Assembly (NCBI GenBank): GCA_019242395.1
Contig: JAFAVP010000280.1
Span: 1-43,828, forward strand
From: Alphaproteobacteria bacterium
GTDB taxonomy: Bacteria; Pseudomonadota; Alphaproteobacteria; Micropepsales; Micropepsaceae
Reading direction: 5' to 3'
DNA length: 43,828 nt
Shown: one piece after another, positions 15,151 to 25,000 of the stretch
Layout: every line of letters starts with the position of its first letter
How positions within the stretch are numbered: position 1 is the first letter of the stretch
Translations under genes and position numbers: made by a program
The notes under the pieces: model-generated
Database searches by the model: none
Told to the model about the DNA's origin: nothing
Seen by the model: only the letters and a program-made list of their open reading frames with translations

Positions 15151-17334
15151 GATCGCGCCGTTCCATCTCTGCATCAGGGCTGCGGCCGTGTTGCCGAAGA
15201 ACAGCACGTCACCCGGCCTGCGGTTGACGCCCATGACGATCAGGCCCTGGGTATCTGCGGCTTGCCGCAAAATTCGGGTTTCCGTGAGTTCGCTGCGGGC
15301 AATGCGTGTTTCCACATCCAAATCGTAACGCGAACCGAGCTGCGCGATGTCCCGCAGCACTGCTTCCTGGCTGCGCCGGGTCCGCTGGCCCGGTATTTCG
15401 CCGCGCGGTGCCACGTAGACCGCGTGCGCTCGCGCCTGCGCCGCGCGGGCGATCACAAAGCCGACCTCTGCGCCACGCCGCGAAACATCCGTGCCCGTGA
15501 TGGGAATGAAAATCTCCGTAAGACCGGCTTCGCCCTGCTCCGGTGCTACGAACACCGCAAATGGGCCTTCGAAGCCTTCCACTAGGTCGGTAATCTTTTT
15601 CGTGAAGCCGCCATCCGGCGTACGCGTCGCGTCGATGCCGACGAAGAAGAAGCCGTAGCCCTTGCGCGAGAGCTCTCCAACCAATTCCGGTGTTTTCACG
15701 GGTGGCGTTGCTTGTGTCGTGATGTCCACCGGCCGCGGCGCTTCCTGCTCGACCTGCTCGGCGGCGGCCGCGGCTTGCGTCGCGCTCTGTTTGGCTTCTT
15801 CCACATGGGCTTGAGGATTGGCTGCCGTGGCAGCCCGCCGCTGCTCCACCTGCATCACCGTGAGCGGCATCCCGCGAACACCCGCGAGGTATCCCGCCAG
15901 CCGAGCGGCGAATTTCCCAGTAGGGCTGTCGTCCACCGCCAGCAGAACGCGCTCGATCTTGGCGACGAACCCGCGGGCATCGATTTCCTCCCGTTCCAGC
16001 CGCGTCTGCTCTTCCTTGCTCATCGGCAAGCGAGCGAGCGCGTATCGCAGCATGGGCGGCATCGCCATCGTGGTCACCACGGCCATCGTGACGATCATCG
16101 TGAAGAGGTTCTGGGTGAGTGCGCCCATGGTCAGACCGATGGTGGCGACGATCACCTCGGTCGAACCGCGCGCATTCATGCCGCAGCCGAGTGCAAGGGA
16201 CTCGCGCAAGGACATGCCGCTCAGTTTGCCGCCCGCAAAGGCGCCGCTGAACTTTCCGATGCTGGCGATTGCCACGATGACGGCAGTGAGGCCGAGCAGT
16301 TGCGGCTGACCGAGAATGGAGAGGTCCGCGCTGATGCCCGCCTGACCGAAAAATACGGGCATGAAGAGGGCCGCCACTAGGCCGCGCAGTTGCTGCTGGA
16401 TGTGTTCCGTGAGGATGGGAGATTCACCGACCAATATGCCGGCCACAAAGGCGCCAAGCACGGTCTGCACACCCAACCCATAGGTGATGAGCGACATCAC
16501 GCCCATGATCACAAGAATTGCGGTGACCACCGCGAACTCGCTGCTGAACCTGTCATTGGCCCAGCGGATGATGCGGAAGACCGCGTACTGCCCGACCGTG
16601 AAGCTCGCCAGAAGGAAAAGTCCGACGCCGCCAACTGTCTTCAGCAATGACATGGCGTCGACGCCGCCGGTCCGGGCGATCCCGAAGGTGATGGCAATGA
16701 TCACCCAGCCGATCGAATCCTCGATGATTGCCGAGGCGACGATCACCTGCCCCAGGTTTCGTCGCATGAAGTTCATTTCGCGTATGACGCTGGCGACGAT
16801 TTTCACCGAGGAAATGGAAAGTGCCGTGCCGAGGAAGAGCGAACTCACCAGGCGATGGCCTCCAGGCAGGAGCGTGGCCGGCAGGAACTGCCCCAATGCA
16901 AACCCGCAGGCGAACGGCAGCGCGATTCCAGTCAGAGATACCGCCGTCGCCGTTGCGCGCGCGCGCCGCACCAGCCGCAGATCCGTTTCCATTCCCGTCA
17001 GCAGCAGAAGAAGCAGAACGCCGAATTGCGCGATGGCAGCGATCATAGCCTTCTGGGAAGGCTCGTGCGGGAAGATCAGGTCATGCGCATAAGGCCATAG
17101 CTTGCCGAAGACCGAGGGGCCAAGCAGCACGCCGGCAAGCAGTTGCCCCACAATGGTCGGCTGCCCGATCCGCAACATCAACTCGCCGAGGAGCCGGCCC
17201 ACCGTGACGAGCAGTACGATCTCGGCCACGAGCACGGCCTCATCCAGGCCCGGTGTCTTGCCGCCGGCTTTGGCCAATGCGAGTCCCGGCAGCAGCACAA
17301 GCGCGAGCGCCAACGGCCATAACCATCGTCTCAT
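15133..17334 (-). CDS. CPA2 cation:proton antiporter with C-terminal USP-like domains
   Basis: Starting at 17334, this 733-residue protein has a signal-like first helix (MRRWLWPLALALVLLPGLALA), a 12-13-helix CPA2 exchanger domain (about residues 30-430) and a cytoplasmic tail. Family segments are GQPTIVGQLLAGVLLGPSVFG, LLLLLTGMETDL, and GCGMNARGSTEVIVATIGL. The tail begins with a universal-stress-like strand (IERVLLAVDDSPTGKFAARLAGYL), then an Ala/Glu/Gln-rich linker, then a second USP-like region ending GVNRRPGDVLFFGNTAAALM. No TrkA-N domain is seen. Likely role: Na+ or K+/H+ exchange with nucleotide- or stress-sensing tail. An in-frame ATG at 17457 also has a GGTGGAG site, but it would add 41 charged residues ahead of the signal-like helix. 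Confidence 0.88.
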   Translation of the reverse strand: MRRWLWPLALALVLLPGLALAKAGGKTPGLDEAVLVAEIVLLVTVGRLLGELMLRIGQPTIVGQLLAGVLLGPSVFGKLWPYAHDLIFPHEPSQKAMIAAIAQFGVLLLLLLTGMETDLRLVRRARATATAVSLTGIALPFACGFALGQFLPATLLPGGHRLVSSLFLGTALSISSVKIVASVIREMNFMRRNLGQVIVASAIIEDSIGWVIIAITFGIARTGGVDAMSLLKTVGGVGLFLLASFTVGQYAVFRIIRWANDRFSSEFAVVTAILVIMGVMSLITYGLGVQTVLGAFVAGILVGESPILTEHIQQQLRGLVAALFMPVFFGQAGISADLSILGQPQLLGLTAVIVAIASIGKFSGAFAGGKLSGMSLRESLALGCGMNARGSTEVIVATIGLTMGALTQNLFTMIVTMAVVTTMAMPPMLRYALARLPMSKEEQTRLEREEIDARGFVAKIERVLLAVDDSPTGKFAARLAGYLAGVRGMPLTVMQVEQRRAATAANPQAHVEEAKQSATQAAAAAEQVEQEAPRPVDITTQATPPVKTPELVGELSRKGYGFFFVGIDATRTPDGGFTKKITDLVEGFEGPFAVFVAPEQGEAGLTEIFIPITGTDVSRRGAEVGFVIARAAQARAHAVYVAPRGEIPGQRTRRSQEAVLRDIAQLGSRYDLDVETRIARSELTETRILRQAADTQGLIVMGVNRRPGDVLFFGNTAAALMQRWNGAILFVAS

Positions 17335-18205
17335 GCGGAGCTCCACCCGGGTGGGCTCCCGTCCCGGCAGGTCCTGAATGCGCGCGTATTCTCCAGGCAG
17401 CGGCCGTGCTCTTTCACGATCTCGGGCTGTGCTGGAGGACAAGTTCTGGTGGATCATTTCAGCTGCTCCACCATAGCCTGGTGCGTTCCGCTTCCCCTTT
17501 GTGGGGGGAAGCTGTCAGCGGCCGCGCCAGCGTCGGACGACGGGAGAGGGAGGGATTTTCACGCGGACGCGCGGAGGCGCGGAGGGCAGTACTTGCTTTC
17601 ACCTGCCCCGGCGCGGGGAGACCGCTTCGTCTGAGCGAAGCAAAGATGAAGCGGGTGGGGGGCTTGCTCGAACTGAATTCCTCCCACCCCGAGCATTTCT
17701 CACGCTGTGCGAAATCCTCCGACCTCCCCGCATGGGCGGAGGTGAACGCTACATCTCGGCGGGCCTGCCCAAAAACCACATCATCTTGATCTTTGTTTTC
17801 ATGGAATCGCGCTGCCCCCTCCCCCCTGCCAACTAGAGTTCCCATTCGAACCTTCGGTGATCGAGGGGGGGCTCCACACCTTCCATCCTCGGCCGAGCGG
17901 CGCCGCAAAGGACGGTAGAACGGGTTCGGCAACCTAAAGCCGCGAGGGGACGGGAACCCAGGAGGCGGAGCTTGGGTGATCTTGAAAGGTAGGGACGCGG
18001 ATGCGCCCTCGCTCGGGCGCCCCGGAAAGCTGAACCACCTGAATCCCCTTCCTCCGAAGCGCGCGCGACCACGCGGTTCTCACCGGGGATGATCATCTGG
18101 CTATGAACCCGCACCCAAACCTCATCGCTGTAACCGTTGCATTTATACCACAGTGGCTCTGCAGAACGCAAGCTCCAAGGCCTCTACCCACCAAGGCCGT
18201 CTTGC
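17335..18205. other. Long intergenic stretch without a credible gene
   Basis: Beyond the possible 123-nt upstream extension of the antiporter gene, I see no gene here. Open frames at 17459-17932 and 17833-18171 (minus) are Arg/Pro-rich, lack ribosome sites and show no domain. The stretch holds dyads: GCTTCCCC/GGGGAAGC (17490-17512), ACCTCC/GGAGGT (17722-17743), GCGCCC/GGGCGC (18003-18020) and GATGATCATC (18088-18097). The 17690-17750 part resembles GC-rich interspersed repeats that give spurious proteins in alphaproteobacteria. A structured RNA around 17940-18100 cannot be excluded, but I recognise no family. Confidence 0.55.
17490..17512. repeat. Palindromic hairpin element
   Basis: An 8-bp perfect stem, GCTTCCCC and GGGGAAGC, encloses a 7-nt loop (17498-17504). 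It has no T-tract and lies upstream of the antiporter gene rather than at a gene end, so a repeat-type or 5'-leader element is likelier than a terminator. Copy number elsewhere is unknown. Confidence 0.5.
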
Positions 18206-18230
18206 GGAACGGCCATAGAAGGAAGTCGTT
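18206..18230 (+). promoter_or_regulatory. EcfG-type general-stress promoter of the DUF4142 gene
   Basis: GGAAC (18206-18210), 16 nt, then CGTT (18227-18230) is an exact match to the known alphaproteobacterial EcfG consensus GGAAC-N16/17-cGTT. Transcription would start about 18236-18238, giving a leader of roughly 20 nt that contains the GGAGG ribosome site at 18249-18253. Confidence 0.75.
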
Positions 18231-18258
18231 CATATTGGGCATTCCAGCGGAGGATCCC

Positions 18259-18786
18259 ATGCGCTCACCCCTACTTGCGGCCGCGTTGCTGGCCAGTGCC
18301 GTAGCCGCTCCCGCGCTTGCTCAAACGATGGCCTCAGGAACGGCCGCGGTGAGCGACGCCACCTTCGTGAAAAAAGCCGCCATCAGCGACATGTTCGAAA
18401 TTCAGGCGAGCCAGCTTGCACAAACGAAAGCGACCAGTGCCGACGTCAAGAATTTCGCGAGCAAGATGGTGACCGATCACACCAAGACCAGCGACCAGCT
18501 GAAATCGATCGTCTCCGCGAAATCCGGCATGAAGCCCCCCACCACGATGGACGCACAGCACAAGGCCCTGCTCGGCAAGTTGAAGGCGGCCAGCGGCGCG
18601 AACTTCGACACGCTGTATACCCAGCAGCAGGTTCAGGCACATCAGCAGGCGGTCATGTTGTTCACGAGCGAGTCGCAGACGGGCAAGGATACGGACTTGA
18701 AGAACTTCGCCAGCCAGAGCTTGCCAACCTTGCAGCAACATCTCTCGATGGCGCAGGGGCTGCAGAAGGGCGGCGGAACTCCTTAA
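18259..18786 (+). CDS. Secreted DUF4142-family protein
   Basis: This 175-residue protein has a clear signal peptide (MRSPLLAAALLASAVAAPALAQ, cleavage likely after ALA at about 21). A helical DUF4142 domain follows, recognisable from FVKKAAISDMFEIQASQLAQ, VKNFASKMVTDHTKTSDQLK and LYTQQQVQAHQQAVMLF. The family is periplasmic, ferritin-like in helix pattern, and of unproven function; in alphaproteobacteria such genes are often stress-induced. The ATG at 18259 has a strong GGAGG site 5 nt upstream and directly follows an EcfG-type promoter, which fits a stress role. An in-frame upstream start at 18103 would place the promoter inside the gene and bury the signal peptide, so it was rejected. Confidence 0.9.
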   Translation: MRSPLLAAALLASAVAAPALAQTMASGTAAVSDATFVKKAAISDMFEIQASQLAQTKATSADVKNFASKMVTDHTKTSDQLKSIVSAKSGMKPPTTMDAQHKALLGKLKAASGANFDTLYTQQQVQAHQQAVMLFTSESQTGKDTDLKNFASQSLPTLQQHLSMAQGLQKGGGTP

Positions 18787-18827
18787 CGCTGCGGCAGGTT
18801 GCCGGCGGTAGAGTGGTATGACTCGGG

Positions 18828-18853
18828 GGAACTTCCGCCCGATTTGCCGAGTT
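18828..18853 (+). promoter_or_regulatory. Candidate EcfG-type promoter of the glgE-treY operon
   Basis: GGAAC (18828-18832), 17 nt, then AGTT (18850-18853) fits the EcfG pattern with one substitution at the less conserved first base of the -10 element. It lies about 74 nt upstream of the preferred glgE start. The -35 part also falls in a short dyad (TCGGG...CCCGA). Confidence 0.55.
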
Positions 18854-18926
18854 AGAACCCCGGGTGCATTTCTGCGGGGCAGCCGCGCGTCCGCGCTTCT
18901 TTTCCGTCTTCGGGCTGAGGATAGGT

Positions 18927-21900
18927 ATGCCAGCGCCAAGAATTTGCCATATCGGCCGCGCGGAGAGGGCCGGAAGCGCGTGGCAGACTCTCGAGCGCGC
19001 TAAGGACCTTGGCTTCGACACGGTACTGACAGCGGCCGGCTCCGAGTCCGCAGGCGGCTACGCCGTGCTGGCACGGGCATGCGAAAGCCGCGGCCTGTCT
19101 CTCTTCATCGACCTCAACGTGCAGGAGCTCGACCTGCATCATCCGCTGGTCGAGCAGTATCCGGATGCCTTCGCGATCCGCCGCCACGGTGAGGCGGGCA
19201 GCGTGGTGGACCCACGCCATCCCTCACCGGGCCAAGGATGTGCCCTGCTGCGCGAGACGGCGGACCCAGCTCCTCTTGTGGAATGGTGGTCGGAGCAAAT
19301 TGCAGAATGGGTGAGAGCCGGAGCGCGCGGTTTTCGGATGCTGAGGCCGGCCACCACGCCGCGCCGCTTTCGCGAAGCTCTGATCGAGCGGGCGCTGGGC
19401 CAAGGCTCAAACCGCGTCACGTTCATCGCGGACACGACGGGCGAACCGCGCGACCGCGTCGCCCGCCTTGCAGGGTTCGATTACTGCCTGTCCTCCTTGC
19501 CGTGGTGGGATGGCCGGAGCAGGTGGTTGGTAGAGGAATATGAGGCCCTGTCGCATGTTGCCCCGCTGATCGCGCAGGTGGAATCGCCGGCCAAGCTGCC
19601 GCCCGCCTCCTCGCGCCAACGCTGCGGACGGCTGGCGATCGGCCTTGTGACCGGCACGGGGCTCATGGTGCCGCTCAGCTACACAGAACCGGCCGCGGAA
19701 GGCGAAGACGGCGTTGATCTTGGCGCCGCAATCCGAGGTGCCAATGAGTTCGTCGCCACCACGCAATGGGTCAACGGGCAGCTGAAAAGTCTGACCGGCG
19801 CCGGTGCACCGATCACCGTTCTGCTGCGGGCCGACGGCCGTGACGCGCGGCTAGCTAAGGACGCGCTGGTGGCGTTGATCAATCCCGACCCCACCGTGGC
19901 GGCTGAGCCCACAACAGAACTTCTCGGCAGCCTTGGCGCATTCGGCAAACTCGAGCCGGCCGGCAGTTTCTGCGGCGACGGCATCAAGCTGAAGCCGGGC
20001 GAAGCGCGTCTCTATCGCGCCAAGCGGGCGAAGCCCATTGTGATTTCCGGAAAGGCTGCGGAGCGCGATGTGAACACAGCGGTCGAATCGCCGCGGGTGA
20101 TCATCGCCAATGTGTCTCCCGCGGTGGATGACGGCGCCTTCGCCGTGAAAGCCATTGTCGGGCAGCGCCTCAGCATCGAGGCCGACATCTTGACGGACGG
20201 CCATCCCGTTCTCGCGGCAGAGTTGCAGTACAAGGCGGAGGGCGAACGCAACTGGCAGCTTGCGCGCATGCGTCCCCTTGCGAACGACCGCTGGCAGGCG
20301 GTGATGCCGCTCGATCGCATTGGCCGCCATGTCTTCGCCATTGAAGCCTGGATCGACGAATACGGCAGCTTCGTGCGCGATCTGCGCAGGAAGCGGGACG
20401 CCGGTCTCGATCTCTCGCTGGAGATTCAGGAAGGCCAACAACTGTTGGACGAGGCCAAACAGGGCGCGAACGGCGTCTGTGCCCAAGCCCTTGGTGCAAT
20501 TCTGCGCGGATTTGAGGGGCTCTCTACTTCTGATCGCGTCGCACTGCTGCTTGCGCCGGAAACCGTGGAGACGATGCACCGGGTAGATACGCATAGATTT
20601 CACGCGCGCACCGGCAGTTACCCTATCGACGCGGAGCGCAAAGAGGCAGCGTTTTCCAGCTGGTATGAGCTGTTTCCCCGCTCGGAGACAGAAGATGCCG
20701 CGCGACACGGTACCTTCCGCGATGTCATCGCGCGCCTGCCGGCCATTCGGGACATGGGTTTTGACGTCGTGTATTTCCCGCCGATTCACCCGGTGGGGAA
20801 AACCAATCGCAAGGGCCGCAATAACGCGCTGAGGGCCGAACCGAATGATGTCGGCAGTGTGTACGCGATTGGCTCCACCGACGGCGGGCACGATGCCATC
20901 CATCCGCAGCTTGGAACTTTGGATGATTTCCGCGCCCTGGTGGCATCCGCGCGAGAGAATGGGCTCGAACTCGCGCTGGACCTTGCCGTGCAGGCCTCGC
21001 CCGATCATCCGTGGCCGAGCGAGCATCCGGGCTGGTTCGATTGGCGGCCGGACGGCACGATCAAATACGCCGAGAACCCACCCAAGAAGTACGAAGACAT
21101 CGTCAACGTCGATTTCTATGCCAAGGATGCCGTGCCGGAGCTCTGGACCGCGCTGCGCGACGTGGTGCTGTTCTGGATCGAGCAGGACGTAAAGATTTTC
21201 CGGGTCGACAACCCGCACACCAAGCCCTTCCCGTTCTGGCAATGGCTGATCGCGGATGTGCGCGGCAGCCATCCCGATGTGATCTTCCTCTCGGAAGCAT
21301 TCACGCGGCCCAAGGTGATGTACCACCTCGCCAAGCTCGGCTTCTCGCAATCCTACACCTACTTCATTTGGCGCAACACGAAGCAGGAGCTGACGCAGTA
21401 TATGCGCGAGCTGGCCTCGCCGCCGGTCTCGGATTTCTTCCGTCCCCACTTCTTCGTCAACACGCCGGATATCAACCCGCACTTCCTGCAAGGTTCGGGA
21501 CGCGCCGGCTTTCTGATCCGCGCGGCACTTGCCACCACTCTTTCCGGATTGTGGGGGATGTATTCAGGCTACGAGCTCTGCGAATCCGCCGCTCTTCCGG
21601 GGCGGGAGGAGTACCTGGATTCCGAAAAATACGAGATTCGGCCGCGCGATTGGAATGCACCCGGCAACATCGTTCGCGAAATCACGCAGCTGAATCGTTT
21701 GCGCAAGGCCGAGCCGGCACTCCAGTCGCATCTGGGGCTGACCTTCTATAACGCATTCAACGACAACATTCTTTATTTCGGCAAGTCCGCGCCGGGCCAC
21801 GCCGATCGCATTCTTGTGGCCATCAGCCTCGATCCTCACGACGCGCAGGAAGCGGATTTCGAGATCCCGCTCTGGGAATGGGGCCGCGCCGATCATGAAG

Positions 21901-22025
21901 TCCTCGAATGCGAAGACCTGCTCAACGGCTCCGCTTGGATTTGGCGCGGCAAGATCCAGCACATGCGCCTGACACCTGAGACGCCATACGCCATCTGGCG
22001 CGTGCAGCCGGCGCGAGAGGTCTGA
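18927..22025 (+). CDS. glgE: GlgE, alpha-1,4-glucan:maltose-1-phosphate maltosyltransferase with N-terminal extension
   Basis: This 1032-residue GH13_3 enzyme adds maltosyl units from maltose-1-phosphate to the non-reducing end of linear alpha-glucan. The catalytic nucleophile is D761 in FRVDNPHTKPFPFW and the acid/base E790 in FLSEAFTRP. Their 29-residue spacing equals that in Streptomyces GlgE (D394/E423). Other family segments are YELFPRS, FPPIHPVGKTNRKGRNN and YKYAENPPKKYEDIVN-like sequence. The standard GlgE portion begins near residue 410. The first 365 residues form an additional degenerate GH13-like barrel that lacks catalytic acids. ATG 18927 has GAGGA 5 nt upstream; an ATG at 18864 would add 21 unlikely residues. 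The stop shares one base with the treS-mak start, so translation is coupled. Its substrate is made by the next gene. Confidence 0.93.
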   Translation: MPAPRICHIGRAERAGSAWQTLERAKDLGFDTVLTAAGSESAGGYAVLARACESRGLSLFIDLNVQELDLHHPLVEQYPDAFAIRRHGEAGSVVDPRHPSPGQGCALLRETADPAPLVEWWSEQIAEWVRAGARGFRMLRPATTPRRFREALIERALGQGSNRVTFIADTTGEPRDRVARLAGFDYCLSSLPWWDGRSRWLVEEYEALSHVAPLIAQVESPAKLPPASSRQRCGRLAIGLVTGTGLMVPLSYTEPAAEGEDGVDLGAAIRGANEFVATTQWVNGQLKSLTGAGAPITVLLRADGRDARLAKDALVALINPDPTVAAEPTTELLGSLGAFGKLEPAGSFCGDGIKLKPGEARLYRAKRAKPIVISGKAAERDVNTAVESPRVIIANVSPAVDDGAFAVKAIVGQRLSIEADILTDGHPVLAAELQYKAEGERNWQLARMRPLANDRWQAVMPLDRIGRHVFAIEAWIDEYGSFVRDLRRKRDAGLDLSLEIQEGQQLLDEAKQGANGVCAQALGAILRGFEGLSTSDRVALLLAPETVETMHRVDTHRFHARTGSYPIDAERKEAAFSSWYELFPRSETEDAARHGTFRDVIARLPAIRDMGFDVVYFPPIHPVGKTNRKGRNNALRAEPNDVGSVYAIGSTDGGHDAIHPQLGTLDDFRALVASARENGLELALDLAVQASPDHPWPSEHPGWFDWRPDGTIKYAENPPKKYEDIVNVDFYAKDAVPELWTALRDVVLFWIEQDVKIFRVDNPHTKPFPFWQWLIADVRGSHPDVIFLSEAFTRPKVMYHLAKLGFSQSYTYFIWRNTKQELTQYMRELASPPVSDFFRPHFFVNTPDINPHFLQGSGRAGFLIRAALATTLSGLWGMYSGYELCESAALPGREEYLDSEKYEIRPRDWNAPGNIVREITQLNRLRKAEPALQSHLGLTFYNAFNDNILYFGKSAPGHADRILVAISLDPHDAQEADFEIPLWEWGRADHEVLECEDLLNGSAWIWRGKIQHMRLTPETPYAIWRVQPAREV

Positions 22026-25000
22026 TGCCGCCACGTCGCGCGAAATCGGCGCTCAAGCCGAACCCGCTTTGGTACAAGGACGCGGTTATCTACCAGGTGC
22101 ACGTGAAGTCGTTTTACGATTCGAATGGCGACGGTGTCGGCGACTTCCCAGGGCTGATCGAGCGATTGGATTACATCGCCGAACTGGGCGTGAATGTCAT
22201 CTGGCTGCTGCCGTTTTATCCTTCTCCGCGCCGCGACGACGGGTACGATATCGCAGAGTACCGCGAGGTACATCCGGAATACGGCACGCTTGCCGATGTG
22301 CGGCGGCTCATCGAGGAAGCGCACGCGCGCGGCATCCGCATCATCACCGAGCTGGTGATCAACCATACCTCGGATCAGCACCCGTGGTTCCAGCGCGCCC
22401 GCCGCGCCAAGTCCGGTTCCAATTATCGTAACTACTACGTCTGGTCGGACGACGACAAAAAATATTCCGGCACGCGCATCATTTTCTGCGACACCGAGAA
22501 ATCCAATTGGACATGGGACGATGAAGCGAAGGCCTACTACTGGCATCGCTTCTATTCGCACCAGCCGGACCTGAATTTCGACAACCCGCAGGTGTTCCGC
22601 GCCGTGATGAGCGTCATGCGCTTCTGGCTCGACATGGGCGTGGACGGTCTGCGCCTTGATGCGGTGCCCTATCTGGTGGAGCGCGAAGGTACGAATAACG
22701 AAAACCTGCCGGAGACGCACGCCATCTTGAAGCGCATGCGCAAATTCATCGACGAGCATTACGAAGATCGCATGCTGCTCGCCGAAGCCAATCAATGGCC
22801 GGAGGACATCCAGGCCTACTTCGGCGCGGCCGAGGGCGACGAATGTCATATGGTGTTCCACTTCCCGCTGATGCCGCGGATGTACATGGCCGTGGCGCAG
22901 GAAGACCGCTTTCCGATTACCGACATCATCCGGCAGACGCCTGATCCGCCGCCCAAATGCCAGTGGGCCATCTTCCTGCGCAACCATGACGAGTTGACGC
23001 TCGAAATGGTGACGGATCGCGAGCGGGATTACCTGTGGAACGTCTATGCCGCGGACCGGCGTGCGCGGCTCAATCTCGGTATCCGCCGCCGTCTGTCACC
23101 GCTGCTGGAACGGGATCGCCGCCGCATCGAATTGATGAATTCGCTCCTGCTCACCATGCCCGGTACGCCCATAATTTATTACGGCGACGAGATCGGCATG
23201 GGCGACAACATCCATCTCGGCGATCGCGACGGCGTGCGCACGCCTATGCAGTGGTCATCGGATCGCAATGGCGGCTTCTCTCGCGCCGACCCTGCGGTGC
23301 TTGTGCTGCCGCCGATTATGGACCCGGTGTACGGCTACCAGGCGGTGAATGTGGAGGCGCAATGGCGCGATCCGCATTCGCTGCTCAACTGGCTCCGCCG
23401 CATGCTGGTGGTGCGTAACAAGCATCATGCGTTCGGCCGCGGCAGCATCCGTTTTCTCACGCCGCAGAACCGCAAGGTGCTCGCCTATTTGCGCGAGTTC
23501 GAAGGGAAATCGATCCTGTGCGTGGTGAATGTGTCCCGTGCCGCGCAAGCGGTGGAATTGGACCTTCACGAGTTCGCCGGCCGCACGCCCGTGGAATTGC
23601 TCGGCGGCGCCTCGTTCCCGCTCATCGGGCAGCTTACGTATCTCCTTACCCTGGCGCCATATGGCTTCTATTGGTTCGCGCTCAGCCAGGAAGCGCAGCC
23701 GCCACAATGGAGCACAGCAACCCTTGGACCCATGCTGATGGAACCTCGAACATTCGTTCTTCGCACCGCGCTTGCGCATGCGCTCGAAGGGCACAATCGC
23801 GAGATTCTCGAACGTGAAGTCCTACTATCGTACATCCCGCAGCGGCGCTGGTTTCAGGGCAAGAACGCTAGGATCGAGAGCGTGAGAGTGGCCGCCATGG
23901 CACCGCTACCGGGGCACGAACAGGACGCGGTGCTCGCCGATGTGGAAGTGGCCTCAGGCGAAACCACGAACCGCTACGCTCTACCGATGGCAATTGCCTG
24001 GGAGGACGAAGGCGCATGTCCATTCGAGGCGCCGCTTGCCTTTGCCCGGGCGCGCCGCGGGCGACGCGTGGGATTGCTGACCGACGGATTCGCCTCGGCA
24101 CGGTTTGCGCGCTCCATTCTTTCGAACCTCGCACGGAATGCATCCATTCCTTTCGGGGACGGAGAGATTCGCTTCCATGCAATGCCCAATACACGCCTCG
24201 ATGTGGCTCCTGATGCGGAGATCGAGTGGCCGCGCGCCGAGCAAAGCAACTCGACCTGCATCGTGGATCGCCGTGCGGTGATCAAGCTCCTGCGTCGCGT
24301 GACCGAAGGCATACATCCGGAAGCGGAGATGGGGCGGGTGCTGACGGAGCGCGGCTTCACCGGAATCGCGCCGATGTTCGGGGAAGTGGTCCGCACCAAT
24401 GCCGATGGCCCAAGCTCCGCCCTGGCCATTGTGCAAGGCTTCGTCGCAAATCAGGGCGACGGCAGCGCCTGGACGCGTGAGCTGCTTGCGCGCGTGATCG
24501 ACGAGCAGTCCGTCGCACCGGACGAGCGCAATCCTTTCGAAGCCTATGAAGAATTCGCGCGGGTGCTCGGACGCCGCACCGGCGAGATGCACGCCGTGCT
24601 GGAGCAGCCAACGGACGATCCCGACTTCGCACCGGAGGAGGCGAACGAACGAACTTTGCAGCATTGGAGCCAGCGCGCCGAGCGGCAGCTGGTAGATGCC
24701 TTTGCGGCGCTGGAACACTATTCCGGCAGCGAGCAATCACTGGTGGAGGATTTGGTGCGCCGCCACGATGAAATCGCGCACGGCGTTCGCACTCTTCTTT
24801 CCGAGGGCAGGGGCGCGCTCCGCACGCGCATTCACGGCGATCTTCATCTGGGCCAGGTTCTGGTGGCCGGCTCTGACGTGATCATTATCGATTTCGAAGG
24901 GGAACCGGTGAAGCCGCTGGCCGAGCGCCGCGCCAAGCTCTCGCCGATGCGCGACGTGGCCGGCATGATCCGCTCGTTCGATTACGCCGCCGGCATTGCG

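Noticed and set aside
17940-18110. Known structured RNA (6S, tmRNA, RNase P)
   Set aside because: I compared the stretch with the conserved cores I remember (for example the GAGGAAAGTCC core of RNase P, or a tag-peptide frame) and found none.
17833-18171. Minus-strand 112-codon frame as a possible small protein
   Set aside because: Arg/Pro-rich, no start signal and no recognisable pattern; more likely noncoding or repeat-derived sequence.
19851-21491. Minus-strand 546-codon open frame opposite glgE
   Set aside because: Long, but its composition mirrors the GC-rich codons of glgE, whose catalytic motifs are on the plus strand.
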